The notes beneath the pieces were generated by a model. The model searched no databases and was not told the origin of the DNA. It saw nothing but the letters and a program-made list of their open reading frames with translations. This document shows positions 8,601-16,785 of a DNA stretch of 64,000 nt, piece after piece; the first letter of the stretch is position 1, and the number at the start of each line of letters is the position of its first letter. A program made the position numbers and the translations under genes. This DNA comes from Phycisphaerae bacterium (GTDB taxonomy: Bacteria > Planctomycetota > Phycisphaerae > Sedimentisphaerales > Anaerobacaceae). The stretch covers positions 8,019 through 72,018 of the forward strand of contig JAGOLX010000005.1 in assembly GCA_017993835.1 (NCBI GenBank), written 5' to 3'.

Positions 8601-8629
8601 ATAATCCCGCACAGGCCCTAAGGATGCAA
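8601..8629 (-). promoter_or_regulatory. Possible promoter TTGCAT-N17-GATTAT for the LuxR-type regulator
   Basis: Minus strand: TTGCAT (8624-8629) and GATTAT (8601-8606) with a 17-base spacer, about 56 bases before the chosen ATG. The -10 box matches four of six consensus bases, so this is moderate support only. Confidence 0.35.
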
Positions 8630-8723
8630 GCTTATTTTGCGAATGTCTGCTCGCGTGTTGTAAACCTTTGTGAATGAGGCGGTTGCACATCCTTCCGGCC
8701 CGCAATTGTGCTGTGTCGAAGGA

Positions 8724-8756
8724 ACACGGTCATGCATATACGTGCGTAAACCGTGT
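8724..8756. promoter_or_regulatory. Dyad ACACGGT-N19-ACCGTGT in the divergent 8546-8923 gap
   Basis: ACACGGT (8724-8730) is the exact reverse complement of ACCGTGT (8750-8756), with an AT-rich centre between them. It lies between the divergent LuxR-type gene and the gdhA pair and could be an operator for either. A TACAAT at 8829-8834 is a possible -10 for the plus-strand genes but lacks a good -35. Nothing else is apparent in this 378-base gap. Confidence 0.3.
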
Positions 8757-8923
8757 GGAAGAACTAGCACATTGTGACTGGGCGTTCCATGGGTGTTATG
8801 TTGGGGATAGGTACGACCCCCTGTCCGCTACAATGCCAATGGTTTCGCTCGCTGTTGTCGCACGGGGCGCGCGCCGTCGTGCATGATGATGAGATCCGGG
8901 TTGTCTGTGATTGGGAGGTTGCG

Positions 8924-9238
8924 ATGGCTGCTGAACCGAGAAGGAAGGCTCGTGCGGCTCCGCCGCCGGGGGAACTGCCCACGGTCCTGCCGTTCACGCC
9001 TTTGGTGGAACTGGATCACCTGTTGAAGGTGGCCGGCTCCGTGTCGCAGGACGCCAACCAGATCTGGGCCGAGATGTGGGGGGAGTTCCGACGCATCGTC
9101 ACCAGCAGTGGGATGATCGTTCCGGAGGCGGCGGCCCATTTCGTCCCGGCCTGCGGGTGGCCGGAGTTTCTCGAAAAGTTCTGGCTGTTGAAACACTATC
9201 TGGACTCGATCCAGAGGATTTGCGAACGACGTCAATGA
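8924..9238 (+). CDS. Small protein of unknown function upstream of gdhA
   Basis: A 104-residue protein. The ATG at 8924 is preceded by GGGAGG at an 5-base spacing, one of the best ribosome binding sites in the window, which supports translation. It has a basic, proline-rich N-terminus (AAEPRRKARAAPPPGELP) and a helical remainder ending LEKFWLLKHYLDSIQRICERRQ. There is no signal peptide or membrane helix. I do not recognise the family. It lies 85 bases before gdhA on the same strand and is probably cotranscribed with it, so a role in glutamate dehydrogenase expression or assembly is conceivable but unproven. Confidence 0.6.
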   Translation: MAAEPRRKARAAPPPGELPTVLPFTPLVELDHLLKVAGSVSQDANQIWAEMWGEFRRIVTSSGMIVPEAAAHFVPACGWPEFLEKFWLLKHYLDSIQRICERRQ

Positions 9239-9323
9239 TCGGCGCCCGGAGGACCGGGGTTGCGTCGAGACGCGATATGAGCACGACAATACGAACCGCA
9301 CGATAGAAGTTTGAGGAGAATCT

Positions 9324-10703
9324 ATGACTGTTGCAGCGTTACGAAAGACAGAAGAATCATCGATTGAACCGCTGGTCGAAGCCTTCATGGCCCGCGTTGT
9401 CGCCCAATCGCCGGGCGAGGTCGAGTTCCACCAGGCGGTCAAGGAGGTGGCCAGATCGGTCATGCCCCTCGTGCAGGGCACGAAGGCCTACCGTGACGCC
9501 AAGGTCCTGGAACGCCTCGTGGTGCCCGAGAACGTCTACCAGTTCCGCGTCGTCTGGATGGACGATGCCGGGGAGGTCCAGGTCAACCGCGGCTACCGTG
9601 TTCAGATGAGCAGTCTGCTGGGTCCCTACAAGGGCGGGCTTCGCTTCCACCCATCGGTCAACCTCGGCGTGCTGAAGTTCCTGGCCTTCGAGCAGGTCTT
9701 CAAGAACAGCCTGACCACGCTGCTGCTGGGCGGCGGCAAGGGCGGGTCTGACTTCGATCCGAAGGGTCGCAGCGACGGGGAGGTCATGCGGTTCTGTCAG
9801 TCGTTCATGGCCTGTCTGTTCCGCTACATCGGCTCCGAGATCGACGTTCCGGCGGGCGATATCGGCGTTGGCGGGCGGGAAATCGGCTATCTCTTCGGCC
9901 AGTATCGCAAGCTGACCCGCCGGTTCGACGGCGCCCTGACCGGCAAGAGCCTCAACTGGGGCGGCTCGAACCTGCGTCCTGAAGCGACCGGATACGGCTC
10001 CGTCTACTTCGCAAGCGACATGCTGGCCACGCGAGGCGAAGGCATCCAGGGCAAGACCGCCACGGTCTCCGGCTCGGGAAACGTCGCCCAGTACACCGTA
10101 GAGAAACTCAACACCCTCGGCGCCAAGGTCCTGACGCTCTCCGACTCGAATGGCACGATCGTGGACATGGACGGGATCACGCCGGAGAAGCTGGCATGGA
10201 TCATGGAACTCAAGAACGTCCGCCGCGGGCGCATCAGCGAGTACGCCAACCACTTCAAGGGGGCCCAGTACCTGGCCGGCAAGAGGCCGTGGGGCGTTCC
10301 GTGCGACCTGGCGTTCCCCAGCGCGACGCAGAATGAGATCGAAGAGGATGATGCCCGCTTGCTGGTCAAGAACGGCTGCTACTGCGTCAGCGAAGGCGCG
10401 AACATGCCGAGCCATGCCGACGCGGTCGAGGTCTTCCTGAACGCCAAGATCCTCTACGGTCCCGGCAAGGCCGCCAACGCTGGCGGCGTCGCGGTCTCCG
10501 GCCTGGAGATGAACCAGAACGCCGGCTGCATGCGTCGCTCGCGCGAAGACGTCGACGCCCAGCTCAAGACAATCATGCACTCGATCCACGAGAACTGCGT
10601 CAAGTACGGGAAAGTGGACGGGTTCGTCGATTACGTCAAGGGCGCCAACACCGCTGCGTTCGTCAAGGTCGCGGACGCCATGGTCCAGCAGGGTTATGTC
10701 TAA
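9324..10703 (+). CDS. gdhA: NADP-specific glutamate dehydrogenase
   Basis: A 459-residue enzyme making glutamate from 2-oxoglutarate, ammonium and NADPH (reversible). The ATG at 9324 follows AGGAG at 7 bases. The substrate domain shows PYKGGLRFHP (about 101-110) and the catalytic-Lys loop GGGKGGSDFDP (about 136-146, Lys139); the Rossmann domain shows VSGSGNVAQYT near residue 250; the C-terminus has SEGANMPSH and NAGGVAVSGLEMNQN. Length and motifs are those of the hexameric 450-residue NADP class rather than the shorter 420-residue class. It is preceded by a small unknown gene and followed by a terminator-like hairpin with a T run. It provides low-affinity ammonium assimilation. Confidence 0.95.
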   Translation: MTVAALRKTEESSIEPLVEAFMARVVAQSPGEVEFHQAVKEVARSVMPLVQGTKAYRDAKVLERLVVPENVYQFRVVWMDDAGEVQVNRGYRVQMSSLLGPYKGGLRFHPSVNLGVLKFLAFEQVFKNSLTTLLLGGGKGGSDFDPKGRSDGEVMRFCQSFMACLFRYIGSEIDVPAGDIGVGGREIGYLFGQYRKLTRRFDGALTGKSLNWGGSNLRPEATGYGSVYFASDMLATRGEGIQGKTATVSGSGNVAQYTVEKLNTLGAKVLTLSDSNGTIVDMDGITPEKLAWIMELKNVRRGRISEYANHFKGAQYLAGKRPWGVPCDLAFPSATQNEIEEDDARLLVKNGCYCVSEGANMPSHADAVEVFLNAKILYGPGKAANAGGVAVSGLEMNQNAGCMRRSREDVDAQLKTIMHSIHENCVKYGKVDGFVDYVKGANTAAFVKVADAMVQQGYV

Positions 10704-10706
10704 ACC

Positions 10707-10727
10707 GACCCATTAGGGTCTTTTTTT
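10707..10727 (+). terminator. Rho-independent terminator of gdhA
   Basis: GACCC-ATTA-GGGTC followed at once by seven T residues, four bases after the gdhA stop codon. The stem is short (5 bp) but the layout is classical. Confidence 0.6.
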
Positions 10728-10764
10728 CTCGCCACAGGCTATCCCGGGCGCCGATGCCCGGAAG

Positions 10765-10830
10765 GGGCGAGGCTCTCGTCTGAATCTTGGGCTGTTGCAG
10801 ATTCATTAGCGGAAGACGAGGGCCTTGCCC
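10765..10830. repeat. Nested dyad between convergent genes
   Basis: A 17-base arm at 10765-10781 matches the reverse complement of 10814-10830 at 15 positions, the two differences being G-U compatible in RNA. Inside it GAATCT (10782-10787) pairs with AGATTC (10799-10804). A further CCGGGC/GCCCGG pair lies just upstream. The element sits between the 3' ends of gdhA and the minus-strand hydrolase, so it may terminate both, or be a small repeat element. Confidence 0.5.
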
Positions 10831-10923
10831 GGTTCTATTGGTCATGGATGATCGGTGGTTGACAGTTGGCGTCCGCAGGGCGGACAGAGGACGGAGTCTC
10901 TTGAATCGTTCATCCCGCACGTG

Positions 10924-12579
10924 TTATTTCGGAGTCGATTCCGTGTCGGTCTTGGGCGGCCAGTGATTGGCCACCGGCAGCAGGATGTGCGACGGGTGGT
11001 TGGCATTCATGTAGACCGTGTTGGTGGCGATCTCGGTCTTGTCGTCCGTCCCCGGGACGCGGCCTGTGTTCGGGTTGGGCTCGAAACGCGGCGAGTTGCT
11101 CGACGAAACCGCGATGCGGACGCGGTGGCCCGGTCCCACGACCAGACTGGTGGACCACAGGTCGATCTCGATCTCGTAGATTTTGCCCGGCTCCAGGAGT
11201 TCGCTGGTTTCCATGGAGCTGCGATGGCTGGCCCGGAGGATGCCGTCGAGGACGACCATGCTGCGACCGTCGGGGTAGACGTCGCAGAGCTTGGCGGTGA
11301 AGTCGGTGTCCACGGCGGTCGAGGAGACCCAGAGCTTGACCTTGATTGCCCCGGTGAACTCGATGTATCTGTCGAAGACCGGGGAGTTGAACACCAGGAC
11401 GTCCGGCCGCTCTTCTACCGATCGCTGGTCCTTGGGGCCCTTGGTTCCGGTCAGGTTCGCGCCTCCGACGGTGGAGACGGGGTCCTTCGGATCGTACTTG
11501 TAGGACAGCGATCCGAAGAGTTCCTCCGACGGAGTGAGGCGGAGCTTGTTGTCTACGTGCAGATAGACCGGCACCATCATCGCAGGCACCGGCCAGTCGT
11601 CGTCGGTCTTCCACTTGTTCCCGGGGCTGTTGGGATCGGCCGGATCGCCCATGACATAGTACTGCACGGCGGGGATCTGCTCGATTCCCCGCCCGTCGTT
11701 CTTGAGCCAGAGATCGAACCAGTTCCACATGTCGCCCGTCTGCGGGGCGCTGGTGTTGGGGAAGGCCAGATCGTCACTGCGGCCGTGACCGTAGGGCTCC
11801 ATGATGAGACGGCACTTGCCCCGGGCGAGATCGCCGCCTTGCGTGTTGATCGTGACGAAACTGTTGATTGTGCCGGCGCAGAAGATGTCGTACCAGCCGC
11901 CGTAGAACAGGGTGGGCGCGTTCACCTGGGCCGCGACCCGCTGGGGATCGAGCGCCTTCCAGAAATCATCGTAGTTCGGATGGGCACGGACCAGTTCCAG
12001 GTTCTTGGCAGTGAACTTGCTCTGAGTCAGCCAGTCTTCGAGCAACCCTTTGCGAAAGGCGCCGCCTTGGTAGGCGGCCTGGGAGTACATGTCCGAGAAG
12101 GCCACTGCGACATAGCAGCAGGTCAGGTGGGGTGGTCGGCTCGGCGCGGTCATGTTCAGGGCGATTCCCGGCGCGCTGACACCCCATCCGCCGATCTTGC
12201 CGTTGGACCACTTCTGGGCGGCGATCCACTCGGTCGTGTCATATCCGTCCTGGTGCTCGCCCCAGCCGCAGTGGAGAAACACCGGGTAGTCTTCCCCCTC
12301 GGACGCAAATCGCCCACGGAAGTCCTGGGCGACCAGGGCGTAGCCTCGTTTGGCGGTCTCGCCCGCGAAGGCCGCCAGTCCGTTCTTGTTGTAGGGAGTC
12401 ATCACGAGGATGGTCGGCCAGGGCCCCTTGCCCCCGGGCAAATGGACATCCGTAGCGAGTTTGACCCCGTCGCGCATCGGGACCATGACCGTCTGGCCGG
12501 AGGGAGCCGGATTGGTGGAGACGAGGATCGCGATGAGGGTGGTCAGGATCAATCTGCTCGGCGACGTTGTCCGGTACAT
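10924..12579 (-). CDS. Exported CocE/NonD-family hydrolase (X-Pro dipeptidyl-peptidase-like)
   Basis: A 551-residue protein starting MYRTTSPSRLILTTLIAILV with a signal peptide ending near NPAPSG. The ATG at 12579 has GGAG 7 bases upstream. The alpha/beta-hydrolase part opens VMVPMRDGVKLATDVHLP and carries the nucleophile Ser in GGWGVSAPG (about residue 140), the Asp in GGWYDIFC and the His in EPYGHGRSDD. The C-terminal half is the jelly-roll domain of this family (KLWVSSTAVDTDFTAKLCDV, GPGHRVRIAVSSSNSPRF). Relatives hydrolyse acyl esters, glutaryl-amides or X-Pro peptides; the substrate here is unknown. The GNAT gene lies upstream on the same strand after 161 bases. Confidence 0.85.
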   Translation of the reverse strand: MYRTTSPSRLILTTLIAILVSTNPAPSGQTVMVPMRDGVKLATDVHLPGGKGPWPTILVMTPYNKNGLAAFAGETAKRGYALVAQDFRGRFASEGEDYPVFLHCGWGEHQDGYDTTEWIAAQKWSNGKIGGWGVSAPGIALNMTAPSRPPHLTCCYVAVAFSDMYSQAAYQGGAFRKGLLEDWLTQSKFTAKNLELVRAHPNYDDFWKALDPQRVAAQVNAPTLFYGGWYDIFCAGTINSFVTINTQGGDLARGKCRLIMEPYGHGRSDDLAFPNTSAPQTGDMWNWFDLWLKNDGRGIEQIPAVQYYVMGDPADPNSPGNKWKTDDDWPVPAMMVPVYLHVDNKLRLTPSEELFGSLSYKYDPKDPVSTVGGANLTGTKGPKDQRSVEERPDVLVFNSPVFDRYIEFTGAIKVKLWVSSTAVDTDFTAKLCDVYPDGRSMVVLDGILRASHRSSMETSELLEPGKIYEIEIDLWSTSLVVGPGHRVRIAVSSSNSPRFEPNPNTGRVPGTDDKTEIATNTVYMNANHPSHILLPVANHWPPKTDTESTPK

Positions 12580-12740
12580 CGAAGACTCCAATCATCTCTC
12601 CTGGATACTGTCCAGATGCAGGATTCTGCGTCTCCATCGGCGCAAGGACCACGCCATTCTATGGACTCCAGTACAGACGTTCAATGACGCTCTGGATATT
12701 GCGGAGAACCCCAGGACCGTCGGCTGGGATGGGACTGCTC

Positions 12741-13220
12741 CTACAACTCCATGAAAAGGACCTGTACGTAGGGTTTGAAACCCATCCTGGGCCAGAAGCG
12801 AGCAGCGAGATCATTGACCGTCGAATGGCGGACCTCGACCCGGCGGATGCCCTCCGTGTGAAACCACCGTCGCAAGGCCTCGAACATCTGACTGCCGATG
12901 CCGGTGTTGCGGCTGCCTGCCGTCACCATGAAGTCGAGGACCTGGCCGTAGTCCGGCTCGGCCAGCACCGACGGGTGATGGTCAATGACGCCCTGGCAGT
13001 AACCCACGATCTCGTTCTCGACCAAGGCGACGAGTACGCAGGCGGCGTCATTGCCCACGTTCTCCTCGACATACCGCCTGAAGAGATCCGACCCGTTGCG
13101 GGCTCGCGTGTAGAACGGGTCTCGCTCGCGATGGAAGTCCATCAGCTCCTCCCAGAGTCGGACGATGTCGGGAATATCCCCCAGGGTCGCGGATCGTATC
13201 AGAGCATTTGCCTTCGACAT
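12741..13220 (-). CDS. GNAT-family N-acetyltransferase
   Basis: A 159-residue protein with the GNAT fold order: an N-terminal strand and helix (IRSATLGDIPDIVRLWEELM), the central VALVENEIVGYCQGVID strands, the acetyl-CoA-binding segment after VLDFMVTAGSRNTGIGSQMF (G-x-G-x at about 113-118), and the C-terminal AARFWPRMGFKPYVQVLF. The ATG at 13220 has AGGGA upstream. A perfect TTGACA (13250-13255, minus strand) lies 30 bases before the ATG, but the expected -10 (TAGGGA) is poor. The acceptor cannot be predicted; small molecules or protein N-termini are usual. Confidence 0.85.
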   Translation of the reverse strand: MSKANALIRSATLGDIPDIVRLWEELMDFHRERDPFYTRARNGSDLFRRYVEENVGNDAACVLVALVENEIVGYCQGVIDHHPSVLAEPDYGQVLDFMVTAGSRNTGIGSQMFEALRRWFHTEGIRRVEVRHSTVNDLAARFWPRMGFKPYVQVLFMEL

Positions 13221-13287
13221 GCCTGTTCCCTAACGGATTCTCAGACCGCTGTCAAGCAGGGGGGCTTTGTGTGCGGGGGAATCCATC

Positions 13288-14409
13288 TCACCGATCAGGG
13301 GGCACGATGCATATCCACTTCTGACCGGAGGACAGACAGTCATAGGTGTGAAGCTCCACCCCGTCGCGCGAGCAGTGCCAGACCTTGGTTTGCCCGCCGA
13401 TCCAGACGGAACCATCCGAAGGATCGAAATCCAGGGACTCCCCGCCGTCGTTGCTTCGCCACAGAAGTTGGCCTTGCATCGAGTACTTGCAGATCGGCCG
13501 TCCGCTGATCTGGTAGTCGTCGCGATATCCGATTATGTCAGGCCAATTCCTCATCGTGACGCACAGTTTTCGGTTGTTCTGGATGCGGATGCCGCTGACC
13601 CACACGCTCTTGTCCGATGGGTCAACTCGCACGCATGTCGGCGACATGTCCACCGGGATTGTGCTCGCGATTGTGCCATCCGGAGCGATGTGCAGCAGTC
13701 TGTTCGTGCCGCCGGTCTGCACATGGGCGCGTTCTGCGACCCAGGCCGAGCCGTCGGGAACCACATCGACGGACGACGCACACCATTGAATCGGATCCGT
13801 GTGCCACAGAACGTTGAAGCTCGTGTCGCACTTCTTGATGTTCTCGCCGACCAGCCACAGAACGTTTCCGTGCGGGTCGACCGCAATGTCGGACCCGCCG
13901 AGGTCTGCCTGTCGAAGGACATCCCCCTGGCTGTCGATGGCCATGATCTCCTTGCCATAGACACTGCCGTCGGCTTTCAGCGCGTACACGGTGTCTCCAT
14001 GGACGACTGCGGCTGTGAACTCGCCCGGCAAGGACCACAGCGGATTGCCTGTGCCGATCTCGTAGGCGGTGATCCGGTCTGCCACGTTCTCGCAGACGAT
14101 GAGGGATCGGCCGTCCAGCGAAGCCATAATGGCCCGGCAGCCACCGATGGTCTCGCAGACGTTCAAGCCGCCGATTCGATGTGCGACATGGCCCGTGGCT
14201 GTCAGGAGAACCACGGCATCCTCGAACGGAGCCGTTTGGAAATCGTCGTCGGAGTCGTCGAGGATGAGGACCTTCACAGGAACCGTGGCAGGAGGGGTTT
14301 TCTCTTTGCCCAGCCCCGGTTCGGGAGACGGGATCAATACCACACAGGCCGACAGCACGAATGCCACACGAGTTATGTTCCGGCGTCCACGGGATGTCAT
14401 GCGGTACAT
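13288..14409 (-). CDS. Exported beta-propeller protein
   Basis: A 373-residue protein starting MYRMTSRGRRNITRVAFVLS with a signal peptide. The ATG at 14409 follows a purine-rich AAGGGGGGGAT. The mature protein is a series of propeller-blade repeats: SLDGRSLIVCENVADRITAY, GDTVYALKADGSVYGKEIMA, GSDIAVDPHGNVLWLVGENI, VDVVPDGSAWVAERAHV, CVRVDPSDKSVWVSGIRI and LDFDPSDGSVWIGGQTKVW, the pattern of NHL/PQQ-like (SMP-30 type) propellers. I see no catalytic residues. It is divergent from marC. The likely role is a surface or periplasmic binding protein. Much longer open frames on both strands here are shadows. Confidence 0.7.
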   Translation of the reverse strand: MYRMTSRGRRNITRVAFVLSACVVLIPSPEPGLGKEKTPPATVPVKVLILDDSDDDFQTAPFEDAVVLLTATGHVAHRIGGLNVCETIGGCRAIMASLDGRSLIVCENVADRITAYEIGTGNPLWSLPGEFTAAVVHGDTVYALKADGSVYGKEIMAIDSQGDVLRQADLGGSDIAVDPHGNVLWLVGENIKKCDTSFNVLWHTDPIQWCASSVDVVPDGSAWVAERAHVQTGGTNRLLHIAPDGTIASTIPVDMSPTCVRVDPSDKSVWVSGIRIQNNRKLCVTMRNWPDIIGYRDDYQISGRPICKYSMQGQLLWRSNDGGESLDFDPSDGSVWIGGQTKVWHCSRDGVELHTYDCLSSGQKWICIVPPDR

Positions 14410-14518
14410 AGAATCCCCCCCTTCTTCGAGTCCGTCCGTTTTCTGGTTCTCGTAATGCCGGATACCTGTTCTTGTACTTCCCCGATGACGCGATGTCAAC
14501 AGGTGACTGCAGGCAGGC

Positions 14519-14548
14519 GTTCCCCTGGCAGGGGAACTCGGGTATACT
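14519..14548 (+). promoter_or_regulatory. marC promoter with embedded perfect 19-base dyad
   Basis: TTCCCC (14520-14525), a 17-base spacer and TATACT (14543-14548) form a plausible sigma-70 promoter. GTTCCCCT-GGC-AGGGGAAC at 14519-14537 is a perfect 8-bp inverted repeat that covers the -35 box and half of the spacer, a typical repressor-operator position. Confidence 0.45.
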
Positions 14549-14613
14549 ACAACGCTTACGCCGGAGACAATGGCCTCCGGGACGATGGATGGCTGGTTGA
14601 AAGAGAGTCGGAA

Positions 14614-15216
14614 ATGGGTCTGTTCTTGGACATCTTCACGAAGGTGTTCTTCATTTTGTCGCCGTTCTTCTCGGTTTCGATGTTCCTGTTGTTGTCCCGG
14701 GACATGGACCATCGGATGCGGAACCACTGCGCGCTCCGTACGAGCATCGCAATTCTGGTCATCTGCTTCTCGGTCTACTTCTTTGGCAACGTGATCTTCC
14801 GGATCCTGGGAATCACCGTTCCGGCATTCCAGGTCGGCGCCGGGGTCCTGCTGTTTCTCACGGCCATGCAGATGGTCACCGGCAAGCGGGGCGAGCTGGC
14901 GGCGGAAGAGGGGGAGGATTTCGCGGTAGTCCCGCTGGCGATTCCGATGATCGTTGGCCCGGGAACCATCGGTACCCTCCTGGTCCTGGGCATGGAGATC
15001 AGCGGCGCGAGGGAGAAGGCCGTGGCTGCGTTGGCGGTCCTGCTGGCGGTGCTGGTGATCTCGCTGTTCCTGTTCCTGGCCATGCCGATCGCCCACGTGC
15101 TGGGGCACAAGGGCCTCCATATGATGATGAAGCTGACCGGCCTGATCCTGACCGCGATTGCGGCGCAGATCATCTTCACGGGCATCGAGGGGTTCCTCGG
15201 GACCGTCCGTTCCTGA
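14614..15216 (+). CDS. MarC-family integral membrane protein
   Basis: A 200-residue protein with six predicted membrane helices in two groups of three: FFILSPFFSVSMFLLL, SIAILVICFSVYFFGNVIF and FQVGAGVLLFLTAMQMV, then PLAIPMIVGPGTIGTLLVL, AALAVLLAVLVISLFLFL and LTGLILTAIAAQIIFTGI. The IPMIVGPGTI segment is the conserved core of MarC/UPF0056. The ATG at 14614 has GAGAG upstream; a longer frame begins far inside the propeller-gene region and is not credible. MarC was once linked to multiple antibiotic resistance but that was not confirmed, and the transported substrate is unknown. It has its own promoter with a possible operator. Confidence 0.9.
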   Translation: MGLFLDIFTKVFFILSPFFSVSMFLLLSRDMDHRMRNHCALRTSIAILVICFSVYFFGNVIFRILGITVPAFQVGAGVLLFLTAMQMVTGKRGELAAEEGEDFAVVPLAIPMIVGPGTIGTLLVLGMEISGAREKAVAALAVLLAVLVISLFLFLAMPIAHVLGHKGLHMMMKLTGLILTAIAAQIIFTGIEGFLGTVRS

Positions 15217-15325
15217 GGAGGCTGGCTCAGGCGATGTGCGGAGATTCTCGCGCAGACCGGGAACGTCGGGCTTGCAGGGAATCGGACGAAGGATTTCGAC
15301 CGGAGCGAGGTCCTGTGCGGCTGGT

Positions 15326-15739
15326 TCAGTTCTTGGCCGGTTCGGCGCCTGTGTCGCCGGCGGAGCCATGGGGGGCCAGCGCCTGGGGTTCGGCGACTCG
15401 CCGATAGCCCAGTGCCCGAATCACCTCCAGGACTTCCGTCCAGGTGGGGAAGGGGCGGGCATTGGCTCGCTTGTATTCATCGATGGCCATCAGGAATTCG
15501 AACTGTTCGTCGGACATCTGGCCCTCCTCGGCGGCCCTTCGTTCATCACTTCGGCGTCGGCCGGGTCCTCGCTGGCGATCGAGACCCAGGCGTCGGTCCA
15601 CCACGCTCTGACGGCGGTCCGTGAAGTTAGGGTCGTACGGATTGCCGCCGAGATCGTGTTTTCGCCGGTCGGGGAGGTTTGCTCGACGCTCCTCTGACAC
15701 GCGGCGTTCGCATCTGTCGCTGGTATTCGTTTCTGGCAT
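15326..15739 (-). CDS. Small Arg/Asp-rich protein with DRR repeats, unknown function
   Basis: A 137-residue protein. The first half is a low-complexity charged region with repeated RR and DRR units ([42 protein letters not shown]). The second half is a compact helical domain ([20 protein letters not shown], then [19 protein letters not shown]). The ATG at 15739 has GAGGAAGG 10 bases upstream. I do not recognise a named family. The helical part looks like a small DNA- or protein-binding module, and the DRR region is likely disordered. It lies downstream of another small gene on the same strand (131-base gap) and converges with marC. Confidence 0.6.
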   Translation of the reverse strand: MPETNTSDRCERRVSEERRANLPDRRKHDLGGNPYDPNFTDRRQSVVDRRLGLDRQRGPGRRRSDERRAAEEGQMSDEQFEFLMAIDEYKRANARPFPTWTEVLEVIRALGYRRVAEPQALAPHGSAGDTGAEPAKN

Positions 15740-15870
15740 GGTGCTGCAACCTTCCTCAATCTACTATTCGCAAATCGTCTTGTACTCTCGGAGCGGGACC
15801 CACTCTGGGCCGCTGCCCGTCGCAAGCGAGCGCGAATCGCGAACAGCAAATCCCGAGCTGCCAAGGCGGC

Positions 15871-16191
15871 TCAGAACTCGTCGTCGAATTGCTCTGCGTC
15901 AAAGTCGAGGTCTTCGTCCTCGTCCATCGCGAAGTCGCAGAGGTCGTCGTAGGCGTCTTGCGACTCGATAACGACATGGGCCTCGTCGAGGCACTCCTCG
16001 GGGACCATGATGGCGATGGCCTTGCCCTCTCCACAGGGATCCAACTGCTCCTTGATGACGGCCGGGATGTCGTTGAGGCGCAGGAGAGTCTCATACTCCC
16101 GTGCCTGATCCATCTCGTCCAGGAACGCCACCGCGACCAGCTCGCTGACCTTGGTGTGTCCCTTTCCGCTCTTTCTCGGGTGTCTGTTCAT
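15871..16191 (-). CDS. Small DUF2007-like protein with acidic tail
   Basis: A 106-residue protein. Residues about 15-80 (VAVAFLDEMDQAREYETLLR, then NDIPAVIKEQ and IAIMVPEECLDEAHVVIE) fit the ferredoxin-like fold of DUF2007/putative signal-transducing proteins, and the last 25 residues are almost entirely Asp/Glu/Phe (DEDEDLDFDAEQFDDEF). The basic N-terminus (NRHPRKSGKGHTK) contrasts sharply with the acidic tail. No membrane segment is present. It is first of two small genes on the minus strand. Function unknown. Confidence 0.55.
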   Translation of the reverse strand: MNRHPRKSGKGHTKVSELVAVAFLDEMDQAREYETLLRLNDIPAVIKEQLDPCGEGKAIAIMVPEECLDEAHVVIESQDAYDDLCDFAMDEDEDLDFDAEQFDDEF

Positions 16192-16785
16192 GTCCTTTCT
16201 CCGTAATCGGTGTCACCACGGGATCCACGTCAAACCACAGATCTGCTAGTGTCCCAAACACTCACGGGTATCGGTCCGCTCGATCCGTGGATTTAGCAGT
16301 TGGCGTCCTTTTTTTTGCTGTTCCTCACCTTTTCCGCCGCGACGAACCCCATGACGAAGGTGATGACAGAGTCGGACCTTGTCCGGACCACGAATCGGTT
16401 TGATATCCCGGTTATGGGCAGGGATTGCGGCGATGGGCGAAGAGGTAGTCCGATAATATACCACCCTGGCGTACTGGTGAGAGTTCATCCTGCACGGCCT
16501 CTGGAGGAGCAAGAGCCTATAACAACTGCGATTACAGTATGTCTACTTCGTTTTTTGCAGGAATTCCTGTTCGAGCGAGGCAAAAAAGTCCGATAGAGAA
16601 AATGGGATATGAGTAGGTGCGTCCCGAAATTTTTCACGCCCGAAAATCAAGATTGGGCTAAAGGCTGCCGATAGTCTCAGTAGACTGTGGGTGCTGCGGC
16701 GCTCGGCTCGATGGTCGCGCGGTGGGGGTTCCGCAGTTATCGCGGTGTCAGAGAGTTGCGGCAGACTCGGAACAGGTGAGGACAT
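16192..16785. other. 594-base gene-free stretch upstream of the glycosyltransferase
   Basis: No open frame with a credible start or family match was found on either strand. It contains a run of eight T residues at 16309-16316 not preceded by a good stem, and several AT-rich patches (near 16450 and 16530-16660) in otherwise GC-rich DNA. It is the longest non-coding interval in the window and could hold a long leader or an unrecognised RNA. I can name no structure. Confidence 0.4.

Noticed and set aside
13267-14613. Long N-terminal extension of MarC (total 649 codons)
   Set aside because: The first 449 residues are the antisense of the propeller gene and the MarC part begins exactly at 14614 behind its own binding site.
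14410-15369. 320-codon N-terminal extension of the exported propeller protein
   Set aside because: It is the antisense of marC and would bury the signal peptide; the ATG at 14409 has a purine-rich site.
16300-16320. TTGGCGTCC-T8-GCTG resembling a sigma-54 promoter
   Set aside because: The GG and GC dinucleotides are 13 bases apart rather than the obligatory 10.
16650-16672. TAAAGGCTGCCGATA resembling a sigma-28 promoter
   Set aside because: The two boxes are only about four bases apart instead of about 11-15, and no flagellar gene follows.
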